From the NCBI GenBank assembly GCA_004561545.1, contig SFVK01000011.1:1-42485 (forward strand): a DNA stretch of 42,485 nt, written 5' to 3'. Numbering within the stretch: position 1 is the first letter of the stretch; every line of letters begins with the position of its first letter. The position numbers were made by a program, and so were the translations under genes. Under the pieces are notes generated by a model. That model worked only from the letters and a program-made list of their open reading frames with translations. It was not told where the DNA came from and made no database searches. Positions 7,233 through 15,883 of this stretch are shown piece after piece. The stretch comes from a bacterium. Its GTDB lineage: Bacteria > Bacillota > Clostridia > Oscillospirales > Ruminococcaceae.

Positions 7233-8198
7233 ATGGAAGATCGTCTGATCGTAACTGCCTCGCCGCATATTCGTGACACAGCGACCACCCGTGGCCTGAT
7301 GGGCAACGTGCTGATCGCCCTGGTCCCCAGCATTGTGGCATCGGCTCTGATTTTTGGACCCCGCGCCCTGCTGCTGGTCGGCGTGACCACTGCGGCCTGC
7401 GTGGGCTTTGAGTACCTGTATTGCCTGCTCATGCACAAGCCCAATCCCGTGGGGGATCTGTCCGCCTGTGTCACCGGCGTGATTCTGGCCCTCAATATGC
7501 CCGTCAATATGCCGCTTTGGATTGCCATTGTGGGCGCGCTGGTGGCCATCGTTCTGGTCAAGCAGCTCTTTGGCGGCCTGGGCTACAACTTCGCCAACCC
7601 CGCGCTGATCGGCCGTATTGTGCTGTTCCTGGGCTTTGCCTCCCGCATGACCGCCTACGTCTATCCTGACATGGCGGTGGACGCGCTGGCTTCCGCCACG
7701 CCGCTCAACGCCTACGTCAACCCCTATAATGTGAGCCTGCTGGATATGCTGCTGGGCATCCATGGCGGTATGCTGGGCGAAACCTGCATCCTGGCCATCC
7801 TGCTGGGTCTGGCCTATCTGCTGTTCACCCACACCATCCAGATCACCATTCCCGCCAGCATTGTGGGCACCGTGTTTGTTCTCACGCTGCTGGCCACCGG
7901 CTCCCCCTATGTGGCTCTGGTGCGCTGCATGTCCGGCGGCCTGCTGTTCGGCGCCGTCTTTATGGCAACCGACTATGTGACCAGCCCCTTCACCACCAAG
8001 GGCAAGCTGTTCTACGGCATCTTCATCGGTCTTGTCACCTTCCTGATTCGTGAGTTCGGCAGCATGAACGAAGGCATGAGCTTCGCCATCCTGCTGGGCA
8101 ACCTGATGGTGCCCTGGTTCAACGCCTGGGGTCATCAGGTCGCGCTGGGCTACAAAAAGCCCAAGAAGGAAAAGGCTGCGAAAGGAGGGGAGAAATAA
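7233..8198 (+). CDS. rnfD: Rnf complex subunit D (membrane, covalent flavin)
   Basis: 321 residues, an integral membrane subunit with about eight to ten hydrophobic segments and a basic C-terminal tail (KKPKKEKAAKGG). RnfD carries a covalently bound FMN on a threonine in a conserved (G/S)AT motif; here SATPL places Thr156 in that position. The conserved GGLGYNFANPALIGRIVLFL segment is also present. AAAGGAGG precedes the ATG. The gene overlaps rnfG by one base (TAATG). It works with RnfG to move electrons through the membrane and is thought to be part of the ion-translocating core. Confidence 0.93.
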   Translation: MEDRLIVTASPHIRDTATTRGLMGNVLIALVPSIVASALIFGPRALLLVGVTTAACVGFEYLYCLLMHKPNPVGDLSACVTGVILALNMPVNMPLWIAIVGALVAIVLVKQLFGGLGYNFANPALIGRIVLFLGFASRMTAYVYPDMAVDALASATPLNAYVNPYNVSLLDMLLGIHGGMLGETCILAILLGLAYLLFTHTIQITIPASIVGTVFVLTLLATGSPYVALVRCMSGGLLFGAVFMATDYVTSPFTTKGKLFYGIFIGLVTFLIREFGSMNEGMSFAILLGNLMVPWFNAWGHQVALGYKKPKKEKAAKGGEK

Positions 8199-8782
8199 TG
8201 GCTGAGAACAACGCTGCCAAAACTCCTGAGCAGGAGTCCGCATTCAAAACCCTGATTTTCCCCGTCATTGTTCTGGTTGCCATTTGTCTGGTCTGCAGCG
8301 CGCTGCTGGCCGTGCTGAACAGCGCAACCGCTCCCATCATTGAGGCCAACCAGAAGGCCGAAACGCTGGCCGCTTATCTCTCTGTTCTGCCCGAGGGAAC
8401 CGGCACCGACGATCTGAATGAGGTCGCCGTGACCACCGCCAACGTGGAGGGCGCTGTCTGCACACCCGACGGCATGGCTGTTGTCAAGTCCACGGCCGGC
8501 GGCTACAGCGGCAACCTGGTGACTGTGTACGTTGCCTTTGATACCACCGGAACCATTTCGAACCTGGTGGTGGATGCCTCCACCCAGACCACCGGCATCG
8601 GTTCCAAGACCGGCGAGGAGAGCTTCTACGGCGGCTTCGTTGGCTGGAGCTCCTCCGAGCAGGTTGCGCTGGGCTCCCCGGTGGATGCCATCGGCGGCGC
8701 AACCATCTCTTCCCGTGCCGTCGTGAGCGCCATCAACAGCACCATCGACTGCTACAACAATGAAATTGCGGGGGTGGCTTAA
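8198..8782 (+). CDS. rnfG: Rnf complex subunit G (covalent FMN)
   Basis: 194 residues. One N-terminal membrane helix (about 15-42) anchors an extracytoplasmic FMN-binding domain. The C-terminal motif GGATISS matches the flavinylation motif of RnfG/NqrC, with Thr169 as the expected attachment site; the motif TTGIGSKTG typical of the family is also present. ApbE, the enzyme that attaches FMN, is not encoded in the window. AAAGGAGGGG precedes the start codon, which shares a base with the rnfD stop. Confidence 0.92.
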   Translation: MAENNAAKTPEQESAFKTLIFPVIVLVAICLVCSALLAVLNSATAPIIEANQKAETLAAYLSVLPEGTGTDDLNEVAVTTANVEGAVCTPDGMAVVKSTAGGYSGNLVTVYVAFDTTGTISNLVVDASTQTTGIGSKTGEESFYGGFVGWSSSEQVALGSPVDAIGGATISSRAVVSAINSTIDCYNNEIAGVA

Positions 8783-8783
8783 A

Positions 8784-9473
8784 ATGGCTGAAAAACAAAG
8801 CAAATGGCGCATTTTTACCGCCGGTATCATCCGCGAAAACCCCGTGCTGCGTCTGGTTCTGGGCTGCTGCTCGGCTCTGGCCGTCACCACGACCGTTTCC
8901 GGCGCGCTGGGCATGGGCCTGGCTATGACCTTCGTCCTGCTCTGCTCCAATATCGTGATTTCCGCCCTGCGCAAGGTGATTCCCGCCAAGGTTCACCTGC
9001 CGTGCTACATTGTCATCATCGCCACCTTCGTCACGGTGGTCCAGATGGTGCTCCAGGCTTACATTCCTGATCTGTATAAGACCCTGGGCGTGTTCCTGGC
9101 CCTGATCGTCGTCAACTGCATCATCCTGGGCCGTGCCGAGATGTTCGCCTGCAAGAACACTGTGGTGGACTCCGCGCTGGACGGCCTGGGTATGGGCTGC
9201 GGCTACATCATCACCATGGTGGCCATGGCTTCCATCCGCGAGATCATCGGCAATGGCTCCTGGATGGGCATCACCATCATCCCCGAGTCCATCGATCGTA
9301 TGAGCCTGATGAATCAGGCCCCCGGCGGCTTCTTCGTCTTCGGCTGCCTGATGGCTCTGTGCGTCTGGATCGAGAAAAAGCTCAACAAGCCCATCGAACG
9401 CAAGACCTGCGGCGATGTGATGCTTGATGAGATCGACAAAGCCAAATCCGAGGAAGGGGGTGCTAAAGAATGA
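8784..9473 (+). CDS. rnfE: Rnf complex subunit E (membrane)
   Basis: 229 residues, a polytopic subunit related to NqrD with about six membrane segments. Motifs such as NPVLRLVLGCC, FVLLCSN and NCIILGRAEMFA are typical; conserved membrane cysteines of RnfA/RnfE are thought to bind an Fe-S centre between the two proteins. The start is taken at MAEKQSK, one base after the rnfG stop and behind a G-rich site, rather than at an upstream ATG inside rnfG. It overlaps rnfA by four bases (ATGA). Confidence 0.92.
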   Translation: MAEKQSKWRIFTAGIIRENPVLRLVLGCCSALAVTTTVSGALGMGLAMTFVLLCSNIVISALRKVIPAKVHLPCYIVIIATFVTVVQMVLQAYIPDLYKTLGVFLALIVVNCIILGRAEMFACKNTVVDSALDGLGMGCGYIITMVAMASIREIIGNGSWMGITIIPESIDRMSLMNQAPGGFFVFGCLMALCVWIEKKLNKPIERKTCGDVMLDEIDKAKSEEGGAKE

Positions 9474-10111
9474 GCCAAACCATCGCTACGTTTGCCACGA
9501 TCTTCTTTAGCATGATCCTGGTCAACAACTACGTTCTGGTCCAGTTCCTTGGCATCTGCCCCTTCCTGGGCGTTTCCAAAAAACTGGATTCCTCTCTGGG
9601 CATGGGCATGGCCGTTATCGCCGTCATGTTCATCGCCACTGCCGTCACCTTCCCGCTTCAGATCTTCCTGCTGGATGCCAACGGTCTGGGCTATATGCAG
9701 ACCATCATCTTCATTCTGGTCATCGCCGTTCTGGTCCAGCTCATCGAGATCACGCTCAAGCGCTATATCCCGGCACTGTATCAGTCGCTGGGCGTCTATC
9801 TGCCGCTGATCACCACCAACTGCTGTGTTCTGGGCGTTACCATCCTGGCCGTTCAGGACTACACCGCCGTGGTGGAGGAGAGCGGGTTCGGCCTGGCCTA
9901 TGCCGAGGCGCTGGTCTGCGCCGTTGGCGCCGGCGTAGGCTTCCTGGTGGCCATGCTTCTGTTCTGCGGCGTTCGTCAGCGCGTGGAGCAGTCCAACCCG
10001 CCGGAGAGCTTCAAGGGCCTGCCCATCACCCTGGTTTCCGCTGCCGTTACGGCCATGAGCTTCATGGGCTTCGGCGGTCTGGTGGAAAACATCATCGCCG
10101 CATTGGTGTAA
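9470..10111 (+). CDS. rnfA: Rnf complex subunit A (membrane)
   Basis: 213 residues, polytopic, related to NqrE and paralogous to RnfE in inverted topology. It shows NNYVLVQFLGICPFLGVSKK at the start and TTNCCVLGVTIL in the middle, the family's conserved cysteine-bearing membrane segments. The start codon overlaps the rnfE stop by four bases, which suggests translational coupling. It would pair with RnfE in the membrane core. Confidence 0.93.
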   Translation: MSQTIATFATIFFSMILVNNYVLVQFLGICPFLGVSKKLDSSLGMGMAVIAVMFIATAVTFPLQIFLLDANGLGYMQTIIFILVIAVLVQLIEITLKRYIPALYQSLGVYLPLITTNCCVLGVTILAVQDYTAVVEESGFGLAYAEALVCAVGAGVGFLVAMLLFCGVRQRVEQSNPPESFKGLPITLVSAAVTAMSFMGFGGLVENIIAALV

Positions 10112-10124
10112 GGGGGAGAATTGT

Positions 10125-10952
10125 ATGAATAATATTGTCTTCGCCATCATCGTGCTGGCTCTGCTGGGTCTGGCCGGCGGCGTGATTCTGGTTCTGGCCT
10201 CCAAGTTTATGGCCGTGTACGAGGACCCCCGCATTGCCCAGATTACCGACTGCCTGGCCGGCGCCAACTGCGGCGGCTGCGGCTATGCCGGCTGTGCCGA
10301 TTACGCCAAAGCCATTGTGGAGAGCGGCGCGCCCATCAACAAGTGCGCCCCCGGCGGTGCAAAGTCCACCGAGGCCATCAGCGCCATCATGGGTGCTGAG
10401 GCCGCCAGCGGTCCGGCCCTCCGTGCCGTTGTGAACTGCAACGGCGGTAACGGCAACTGCGGCGTCCGCTTTGACTATCACGGCATCCAGACCTGCGCGG
10501 CTGCCGCTGCGGTTGCCGGCGGTCCCACCGCCTGCTCCTTCGGCTGCCTGGGCTATGGGGACTGCACCCGCGCCTGTATGTTTGACGCCATTCATGTGGT
10601 CAACGGTTCTGCCGTTGTGGACCGTGAAAAATGCACCGGCTGCTCTGCCTGTATGGCGGTCTGCCCCCACCACGTCATCAGCATGAAGCCGATGACCAAG
10701 ACCCCCGCCGTGGTCTGCTCCAACAAGGACAAGGGCCCGGCTGTCAACAAGGCCTGCAAGGCGGGCTGCATTGGCTGCGGTCTGTGCGTGCGCAACTGCC
10801 CCAGCCAGGCCATCACGCTGGTGAACAATCTTGCCGTCATCGATTACAGCAAGTGTACCGCCTGCGGCACCTGTGTGACCAAGTGCCCCAAGAAGGTCAT
10901 CCACTGGGTGGATGGCGCCCCCGCCACCGCAGAGGCTCCCGCATCCAAGTGA
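10125..10952 (+). CDS. rnfB: Rnf complex subunit B (ferredoxin-oxidising, multi Fe-S)
   Basis: 275 residues. RnfB is the entry point for electrons from reduced ferredoxin. An N-terminal membrane helix (about 3-25) precedes a cysteine cluster CLAGANCGGCGYAGC, then a long cysteine-rich region and three ferredoxin-like motifs: CTGCSACMAVCP, CIGCGLCVRNCP and CTACGTCVTKCP. The Ala/Pro tail is short. It ends the operon; GGGGGAG precedes the ATG, and a strong terminator follows 80 bases after the stop. Confidence 0.94.
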   Translation: MNNIVFAIIVLALLGLAGGVILVLASKFMAVYEDPRIAQITDCLAGANCGGCGYAGCADYAKAIVESGAPINKCAPGGAKSTEAISAIMGAEAASGPALRAVVNCNGGNGNCGVRFDYHGIQTCAAAAAVAGGPTACSFGCLGYGDCTRACMFDAIHVVNGSAVVDREKCTGCSACMAVCPHHVISMKPMTKTPAVVCSNKDKGPAVNKACKAGCIGCGLCVRNCPSQAITLVNNLAVIDYSKCTACGTCVTKCPKKVIHWVDGAPATAEAPASK

Positions 10953-11034
10953 CCGTTCGGTTTGCCGTCTGACCGTTCCGGCGGCGGAACCCTGAACCGC
11001 AAAAACCGGCGGCCGCAACCCGCCGGAACATGAA

Positions 11035-11072
11035 AAAAGCATCCGCATGGCGCGTTCCATGCGGATGCTTTT
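11035..11072. terminator. Bidirectional terminator between rnfB and the nucleotidyltransferase
   Basis: Sixteen-base perfect arms (11035-11050 and 11057-11072; core agcatccgcatgg) around loop cgcgtt, with A-rich and T-rich flanks. It serves the converging rnf operon and the minus-strand gene. Confidence 0.85.
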
Positions 11073-11108
11073 GTTTTTGCGCAAAAATGACGCAGGGAAG
11101 ACCGTCCC

Positions 11109-12041
11109 TCAGAACAGTCCGCCCGCAGGGTACAGCCCGTCCTCCTCCATGCGGCGCAGTGCGGCCATCAGCTCGGGCTTGTCCTCCCGGTAGGTGATGC
11201 CATACCATTTGTCGGGGGTGGTCAGGACCTTCACCTCCGCCTTGCCGCTTTCCAGCGCCTCGGTGACCACGGTGGGCAGGTAATATTCGCATTTCATCGG
11301 GTTGACCGACAGATTTTTGTCCAGAAAAGCGGCAAACCCGCTGCGCGCCTCGGTGATAAACTCCGGCGTAAAGCCCCACATATTCATGGAAACCACTGTC
11401 TGTTCCGGCAGGGTGGTCCAGTGCGCGCCGCCGTCCTCGGTGTAATGGATGCCGCCGGGGAAGGTCTCGATGCGGGTCCGTTCGGTGACAGTGTCCAGAT
11501 ATCCGTCCGCGTCGGTGATGCAGACGCCCCGGCTCACCGAACCGTTGGCACTGACCGTGTTGCCCAGCAGATACCCCACCATCACCCAGGGGTAGGGCTT
11601 TGCCGGATGCTCCGCGCAAAGATACTCATAGATCAGCCCAAAGCAGACCCGGCCATAGTAGTCGTCGGCGTTGATGACGGCAAAGGGCGCGTCAATCACG
11701 TCGGCGGCCGAGAGAATGGCATGGGCGGTGCCCCAGGGCTTGGCGCGGCCCTCGGGAACGGCGTAGCCCTGGGGCAGCAGATCCAGCTCCTGATAGGCGT
11801 AGCGCACCGCAAATCCGGCCCGCTCGGCCCGCGCGCCCACGCTGGCCTTGAAGGCGTCCTCAATGGCGTGCTTAATAATGAATACCACCGTCTCAAATCC
11901 CGCGCGGCGGGCGTCATACAAGCTGTAATCCAGGATCGCCTCGCCGCAGGGGCCCACGGCCTCAATCTGTTTCAACCCGCCAAAGCGGCTGCCCATCCCG
12001 GCGGCCATGACCACCAGAATCGGTTTTTTGGAATTTGCCAT
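11109..12041 (-). CDS. NTP transferase-family sugar-phosphate nucleotidyltransferase
   Basis: 310 residues. The N-terminus carries the nucleotidyltransferase signature LVVMAAGMGSRFGGLKQ, followed by PWGTAHAIL and VINADDYYG, which correspond to nucleotide- and metal-binding motifs of the GT-A-like pyrophosphorylase fold. NTP plus a sugar 1-phosphate to NDP-sugar is the family reaction, but the substrate cannot be read from sequence. No C-terminal left-handed helix or acyltransferase repeat is present; the last third is unlike GlmU or RmlA. The start is placed at MANSKK because AAGGAG lies seven bases ahead; an in-frame GTG three codons upstream overlaps that spacing. It is transcribed alone. 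Confidence 0.8.
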   Translation of the reverse strand: MANSKKPILVVMAAGMGSRFGGLKQIEAVGPCGEAILDYSLYDARRAGFETVVFIIKHAIEDAFKASVGARAERAGFAVRYAYQELDLLPQGYAVPEGRAKPWGTAHAILSAADVIDAPFAVINADDYYGRVCFGLIYEYLCAEHPAKPYPWVMVGYLLGNTVSANGSVSRGVCITDADGYLDTVTERTRIETFPGGIHYTEDGGAHWTTLPEQTVVSMNMWGFTPEFITEARSGFAAFLDKNLSVNPMKCEYYLPTVVTEALESGKAEVKVLTTPDKWYGITYREDKPELMAALRRMEEDGLYPAGGLF

Positions 12042-12089
12042 AGGTTCCACTCCTTTTTCCTCCGGTTTTCTGCGTTTTTAACCATTCTT

Positions 12090-12118
12090 ATCATACTCTT
12101 TCTTTGGCACGGTTGCAA
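12090..12118 (-). promoter_or_regulatory. Sigma-A promoter of the nucleotidyltransferase gene
   Basis: Minus-strand TTGCAA (12118-12113), 17-base spacer and TATGAT (12095-12090). Confidence 0.7.
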
Positions 12119-12168
12119 GCATCTGCACAAAAACACCACCCGGGGGGTCAAAAAACCCCAAAAAGCAA

Positions 12169-12197
12169 TGGCAATTTTGTGGGTCCGATGATATAAT
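12169..12197 (+). promoter_or_regulatory. Promoter of the patatin gene
   Basis: A perfect TATAAT (12192-12197) has TGGCAA (12169-12174) as a weak -35 box at 17 bases. It lies 36 bases before the patatin ATG. Confidence 0.55.
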
Positions 12198-12233
12198 AAA
12201 GAAAAACCGGCAGACCGGAAGGAGGCGTATCCC

Positions 12234-13424
12234 ATGGCCGAAGAAAATCAGCCCGTGCGCGGCCTTGTGCTTGCGGGCGGCGGCGCAAAGGGCAGCTATC
12301 AGGTGGGGGTGTATCAGGCCCTGCTGGAGCTGGGCTGGACCCCGCAGATCATCACCGGCGCCAGCGTGGGATGTCTCAATGCCGCCCTGTTTGTGACGGG
12401 GCAGGAGGACGCTGCCGCCGAGTTGTGGAAAAGTCTGGACAACCGCAACGTCCTGGTCATGCCGGAAAGCCAAACCCGGGAGGAACTGCGGGAGTTTTTG
12501 ATGGACACCCTTCGCGCCGGCGGGCTCAATACCGAGCCGCTGGGCCAAACCATCGACCGCTACCTGGACGAATCCGCAGTGCGCCATTCGCCCATCCGAT
12601 ACGGGCTGGTCATGACCGAGATGAACAATCTGCGCAGCATCCAGTGTCCCATCGAGGAAATCCCCGAGGGCCGCCTTCGGGAGTATATGCTGGCTTCCTC
12701 CGCCTGCTTCCCGGCGCTGCGTCCCATCGAGATTGACGGTGTCAAATACATTGACGGAGGCTGGCGGGACAATATGCCGCTGGAGCTGGCCGCATCCATG
12801 GGGGCCACCGAGCTCATCGGCGTGGACGTGGACGGCGTGGGATATACCCGGCCCAACACCACCGGACTGCCCACCCGCATCATCCGCAGCCATTGGGACC
12901 TGGGTCCGCTGTTTGACTTTGACGGCGAGCGCGCCGCAAAAAATATTTTTCTGGGCTATCTGGACACCATGCGGGAATTCGGCCGCCTGGGCGGCACCGC
13001 ATACGGCATTATGCCCGCGCAGGACGGGTTCCTGGAGCGGTTCGCCAGGGAATACCACAGCCAGCTCACCGCCGCCATCCAGCGTGCGCCCACACTGCAG
13101 CTGACCGAAGGGCTGGCCCGCCAGCGCAAACATTACCCCGCCGCGTTCAGTGAGGACCCCACCGCCCCCACCCGGGGCGCCCTGGCCCCGCTGGAACTGG
13201 CCGCCGAGGAACTGGGCGTGCCCTGTGATATGCCCTATACCCCCCGGATGCTGGCGCTGACCTTCCTGGGCCAGTTTGACAAGGACCCCGCCGACCGCTT
13301 CAAGGTACTGCTGGGCATGGAGGACGGCAACGTTCTGGGCGAAGCCGCCATGGCCAGCGCGGTGCCGGAGGATTTTGTGGTGGCGCTGGTTTCCCGGACG
13401 CTGTCCGAAATGAAGTTTTTCTGA
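12234..13424 (+). CDS. Patatin-like phospholipase
   Basis: 396 residues. The N-terminal patatin domain (about 9-205) shows the oxyanion motif GGGAKG (15-20), the nucleophile elbow GASVG with Ser44, and DGG with Asp174, which complete the Ser-Asp dyad of patatin-type lipid acyl hydrolases. No signal peptide or membrane segment is seen, so the protein is probably cytoplasmic or membrane-peripheral. The C-terminal 180 residues are helical-looking and not assigned. GGAGG precedes the ATG. The PEP-utilising enzyme gene follows 39 bases downstream on the same strand, with no terminator between, so the two may be cotranscribed. Confidence 0.88.
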   Translation: MAEENQPVRGLVLAGGGAKGSYQVGVYQALLELGWTPQIITGASVGCLNAALFVTGQEDAAAELWKSLDNRNVLVMPESQTREELREFLMDTLRAGGLNTEPLGQTIDRYLDESAVRHSPIRYGLVMTEMNNLRSIQCPIEEIPEGRLREYMLASSACFPALRPIEIDGVKYIDGGWRDNMPLELAASMGATELIGVDVDGVGYTRPNTTGLPTRIIRSHWDLGPLFDFDGERAAKNIFLGYLDTMREFGRLGGTAYGIMPAQDGFLERFAREYHSQLTAAIQRAPTLQLTEGLARQRKHYPAAFSEDPTAPTRGALAPLELAAEELGVPCDMPYTPRMLALTFLGQFDKDPADRFKVLLGMEDGNVLGEAAMASAVPEDFVVALVSRTLSEMKFF

Positions 13425-13463
13425 ACAAGTTGTTTTATCAGATCCCCGAAGGGAGAGGATCGT

Positions 13464-15050
13464 ATGAGGAGCTTTCAGGGGCTGCCCGTCTCGCCGGGGC
13501 TGGTCATCGGCCCGGTGGTGCGGATTGACCGCGGGGCGGTGGGCCTGCACCGCATTGTCAGCGACCCGTTCCGGGAGCGCGCGCTGTATGAGGCCGCCAT
13601 TGTGCTGGCCAAGGATGAGCTACGCCGCCTGCAGCAACATGCCTGCGGGCAGGATGCCGACATTCTGATGTTCCAGATTGCCCTGCTGGAAGATGAGTCC
13701 TTCACCAACGAGATTGGCGATTACATAGCCGCCGGGGCGGGCAGCGCCGCCGCAGTGGAGCGCGCCGAACAGATTTTTGCGGGGCGGCTGAAAAATGTGG
13801 ATGACGCCTATATCCGGGAGCGCAGCGTGGATGTCTGTGATGTCTGCCGCCGCGTGGTGGATATTCTGGACGGCCGTCCGCGCCGCCGCCTGCATCTCAC
13901 CGAACCCAGCATCCTGGCGGCGGATCTGTTCTATCCCAGTGACCTGTTCGGCCAGGAGCCGGGCAAAATCCTGGGCATTGTGTCGGACAGCGACAGCGAA
14001 ACCAGCCACGCCGCCATCATGGCCCGCAGCATGGGAATCCCCGCGCTGTGCCATCTGGGGGAGGGGATGGCCGATACCATTGCCGGGCACCGCGCCATCT
14101 TGGACGCCGAGAACGGCAGGCTCACGCTGGACCCTACGCCGGTCCATCTGGAGGAGGCCCGCCGCCGGCTGGAGCAGCTGCGCCGCGCCGGGCAGCAGCC
14201 CGATGCGCTGGCGTCGGCTCCCTGCCGCACCCGGGACGGCACGGCCTTCACATTGCTGGCCAGCGCCAACTGCTCCACCCCCCAGAGCATCACCGCTGCC
14301 ATTCAGGCGGGGGTTTCCGGCATTGGGCTGGTGCGCACCGAATCCGTGGTGGTGGAACAGATCGATGAGGCCGGGCAGATTGAAATCTACCGCCGCTGCC
14401 TGCAAAACGCCGGGGACAAGCCGGTGACGGTGCGCACCTGCGACTGGGGCGCCGATGACGGCGGCAGATGGATCTATGGGGTGCAGGAGCAGGTCACCGA
14501 CGAATCGGTGGTCATGACCCAGCTCAGCGCCCTGATGCAGGCCGGGACGCAGGGGAACCTGCGGGTGGTTCTGCCCATGATTGCGGACGGCGAAGCCTGG
14601 AAAACCCGTATGGATCAGCTGGGCCGCTGCCGCGCCGCCCTGCGGGAACGGGGGGTGCCTTTCCGGGAGGATGTCCCGGTGGGATGCCTCATCGAGATTC
14701 CCGCCGCCGCACTGCTGGCGGGGGAGATCATCGACGGCGGCGCCCGGTTCCTGGTCATTGATGTAGACGATCTGACCCAGTATACCTGCGGCGTCTCCCG
14801 CAAGGAAGCCGGCCCCGCTTACCGGGCGGACAACCCGGCGGTGCTGCGCCTGGTGCACGGCGTGCTGGAGGCGGCCAAGGCCCGCGGCGTTCCGGTTCAC
14901 CTGTGCGGCATCACCAAGGCGGAGCTTCCGGCGCTGTCCGCCTATCTGCGCACCGGCGTCCGGAGTTTCTGCACCGAGAATGCCTACCTGAGCCCTCTCA
15001 AGGCGACCCTGATGGACGTTGACCTGCGCACCGCGCCGGAATCCACCTGA
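13464..15050 (+). CDS. Divergent PTS Enzyme I-like PEP-utilising protein
   Basis: 528 residues; typical Enzyme I has about 570. Enzyme I passes phosphate from PEP to HPr. The phospho-histidine motif ETSHAAIMARS (His182), GLVRTES, VRTCDWG, IEIPAAALLA and the C-terminal HLCG (Cys481) identify the family. Several key positions differ: the GTNDL motif is VIDVDDL, so the active-site Asn is Asp; the cysteine is followed by GI rather than GE; and roughly 20 residues between RTCDWG and the VLPM strand, normally holding the GYR(A/S)IR arginines, are missing or rewritten. HPr is not encoded nearby. It may be a regulatory or specialised PEP phosphotransferase rather than general PtsI. A GGGAGAGGA ribosome site precedes the ATG. 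Confidence 0.8.
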   Translation: MRSFQGLPVSPGLVIGPVVRIDRGAVGLHRIVSDPFRERALYEAAIVLAKDELRRLQQHACGQDADILMFQIALLEDESFTNEIGDYIAAGAGSAAAVERAEQIFAGRLKNVDDAYIRERSVDVCDVCRRVVDILDGRPRRRLHLTEPSILAADLFYPSDLFGQEPGKILGIVSDSDSETSHAAIMARSMGIPALCHLGEGMADTIAGHRAILDAENGRLTLDPTPVHLEEARRRLEQLRRAGQQPDALASAPCRTRDGTAFTLLASANCSTPQSITAAIQAGVSGIGLVRTESVVVEQIDEAGQIEIYRRCLQNAGDKPVTVRTCDWGADDGGRWIYGVQEQVTDESVVMTQLSALMQAGTQGNLRVVLPMIADGEAWKTRMDQLGRCRAALRERGVPFREDVPVGCLIEIPAAALLAGEIIDGGARFLVIDVDDLTQYTCGVSRKEAGPAYRADNPAVLRLVHGVLEAAKARGVPVHLCGITKAELPALSAYLRTGVRSFCTENAYLSPLKATLMDVDLRTAPEST

Positions 15051-15063
15051 CCCAACCGCAGAC

Positions 15064-15117
15064 AAAAGCCTTACACCCCGCCGCGAAAACCGGCATAGAA
15101 TGGGGTGTAAGGCTTTT
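15064..15117. terminator. Bidirectional terminator between the Enzyme I-like gene and rsmE
   Basis: Sixteen-base perfect arms aaaagccttacacccc (15064-15079) and ggggtgtaaggctttt (15102-15117) with a 22-base loop and T-run. It serves convergent genes on both strands. Confidence 0.85.
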
Positions 15118-15142
15118 TCGATGGGTCTTTTTTTGCGGGGGA

Positions 15143-15880
15143 TTATTCCAGGTTTCCCGTCAGCGTCATGACGGCGGCCAGCACGGCCAGGGGTGCGGTC
15201 TCGCACCGCAGAATGCGGGGGCCCAGCCCCACCGTGACGGCGCCGTGGGCGGCGGCCAGCGCGGCCTCCTCGGGGGCAAAGCCGCCCTCGCTGCCCGTCA
15301 CCACCGCAATGCGCTGGGCTTCGCGTCCCGGCGCGCCGCCCAGCACCTGGCGCAGCGAAACACCGCCGCACTCGTAAAAGAAGAGCACCAGATCAAACGC
15401 ATGGAACGCATCGCACACGGCGGCAAAGTCCGGCAGCGGCATTGCCACATCGGGCAAAACACCCCGGCCGCACTGCTTGGCGGCCTCGGCGGCCACCCGG
15501 TTGTACCGCTCGTTTTTGGCCTCCTCCTTCTTGGGGGCGGCCACGCAGTAGCGGCTGAAAAAGGGGACCACATGGCGCACGCCCAGCTCCACGCTGTGGC
15601 GGATGGTGTCCTCCAGCTTGCCCAGTTTGGGGTACCCGGCAAAGAGGGTGACCTCCACATCGGGCTCCGCCGCGCTGGGATACCCCTCGGTGACGGAAAA
15701 CTCCACCCGGCCCGGCGCAATGGCGGTGACGGTGCCAAGGTACTCCACGGCGTGGGGGTCGCACAGGATCACCTGATCCCCCACGCTGGCCCGCATCACG
15801 TCGGCCAGATGATGGGCGTCCGATCCGGTGAGCGCCGCCCGGCCCTGCCCGATCTCGGTGGTAAAATAGCGGTGGGGCAT
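15143..15880 (-). CDS. rsmE: 16S rRNA (uracil-1498-N3)-methyltransferase RsmE
   Basis: 245 residues, the usual length. RsmE uses S-adenosylmethionine to methylate N3 of U1498 in 16S rRNA. An N-terminal PUA-like part (MPHRYF, HHLADVMRASVGDQVILCD) precedes the SPOUT methyltransferase fold with TLFAGYPKLGKLEDTIRHSV, VVTGSEGGFAPEE and the C-terminal knot LGPRILRCETAPLAVLAA. It starts three bases after the prmA stop, with GGGGAGGAA inside the end of prmA, so the pair is an operon in the order prmA-rsmE, common in Firmicutes. Confidence 0.95.
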   Translation of the reverse strand: MPHRYFTTEIGQGRAALTGSDAHHLADVMRASVGDQVILCDPHAVEYLGTVTAIAPGRVEFSVTEGYPSAAEPDVEVTLFAGYPKLGKLEDTIRHSVELGVRHVVPFFSRYCVAAPKKEEAKNERYNRVAAEAAKQCGRGVLPDVAMPLPDFAAVCDAFHAFDLVLFFYECGGVSLRQVLGGAPGREAQRIAVVTGSEGGFAPEEAALAAAHGAVTVGLGPRILRCETAPLAVLAAVMTLTGNLE

Positions 15881-15883
15881 GGC

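Noticed and set aside
5859..8243. A minus-strand open frame of nearly 800 codons antisense to rnfC-rnfD
   Set aside because: Composition is rich in His, Gln and Ala as expected from the reverse of G+C-rich coding DNA; no ribosome site or domain, and it covers conserved rnf genes.
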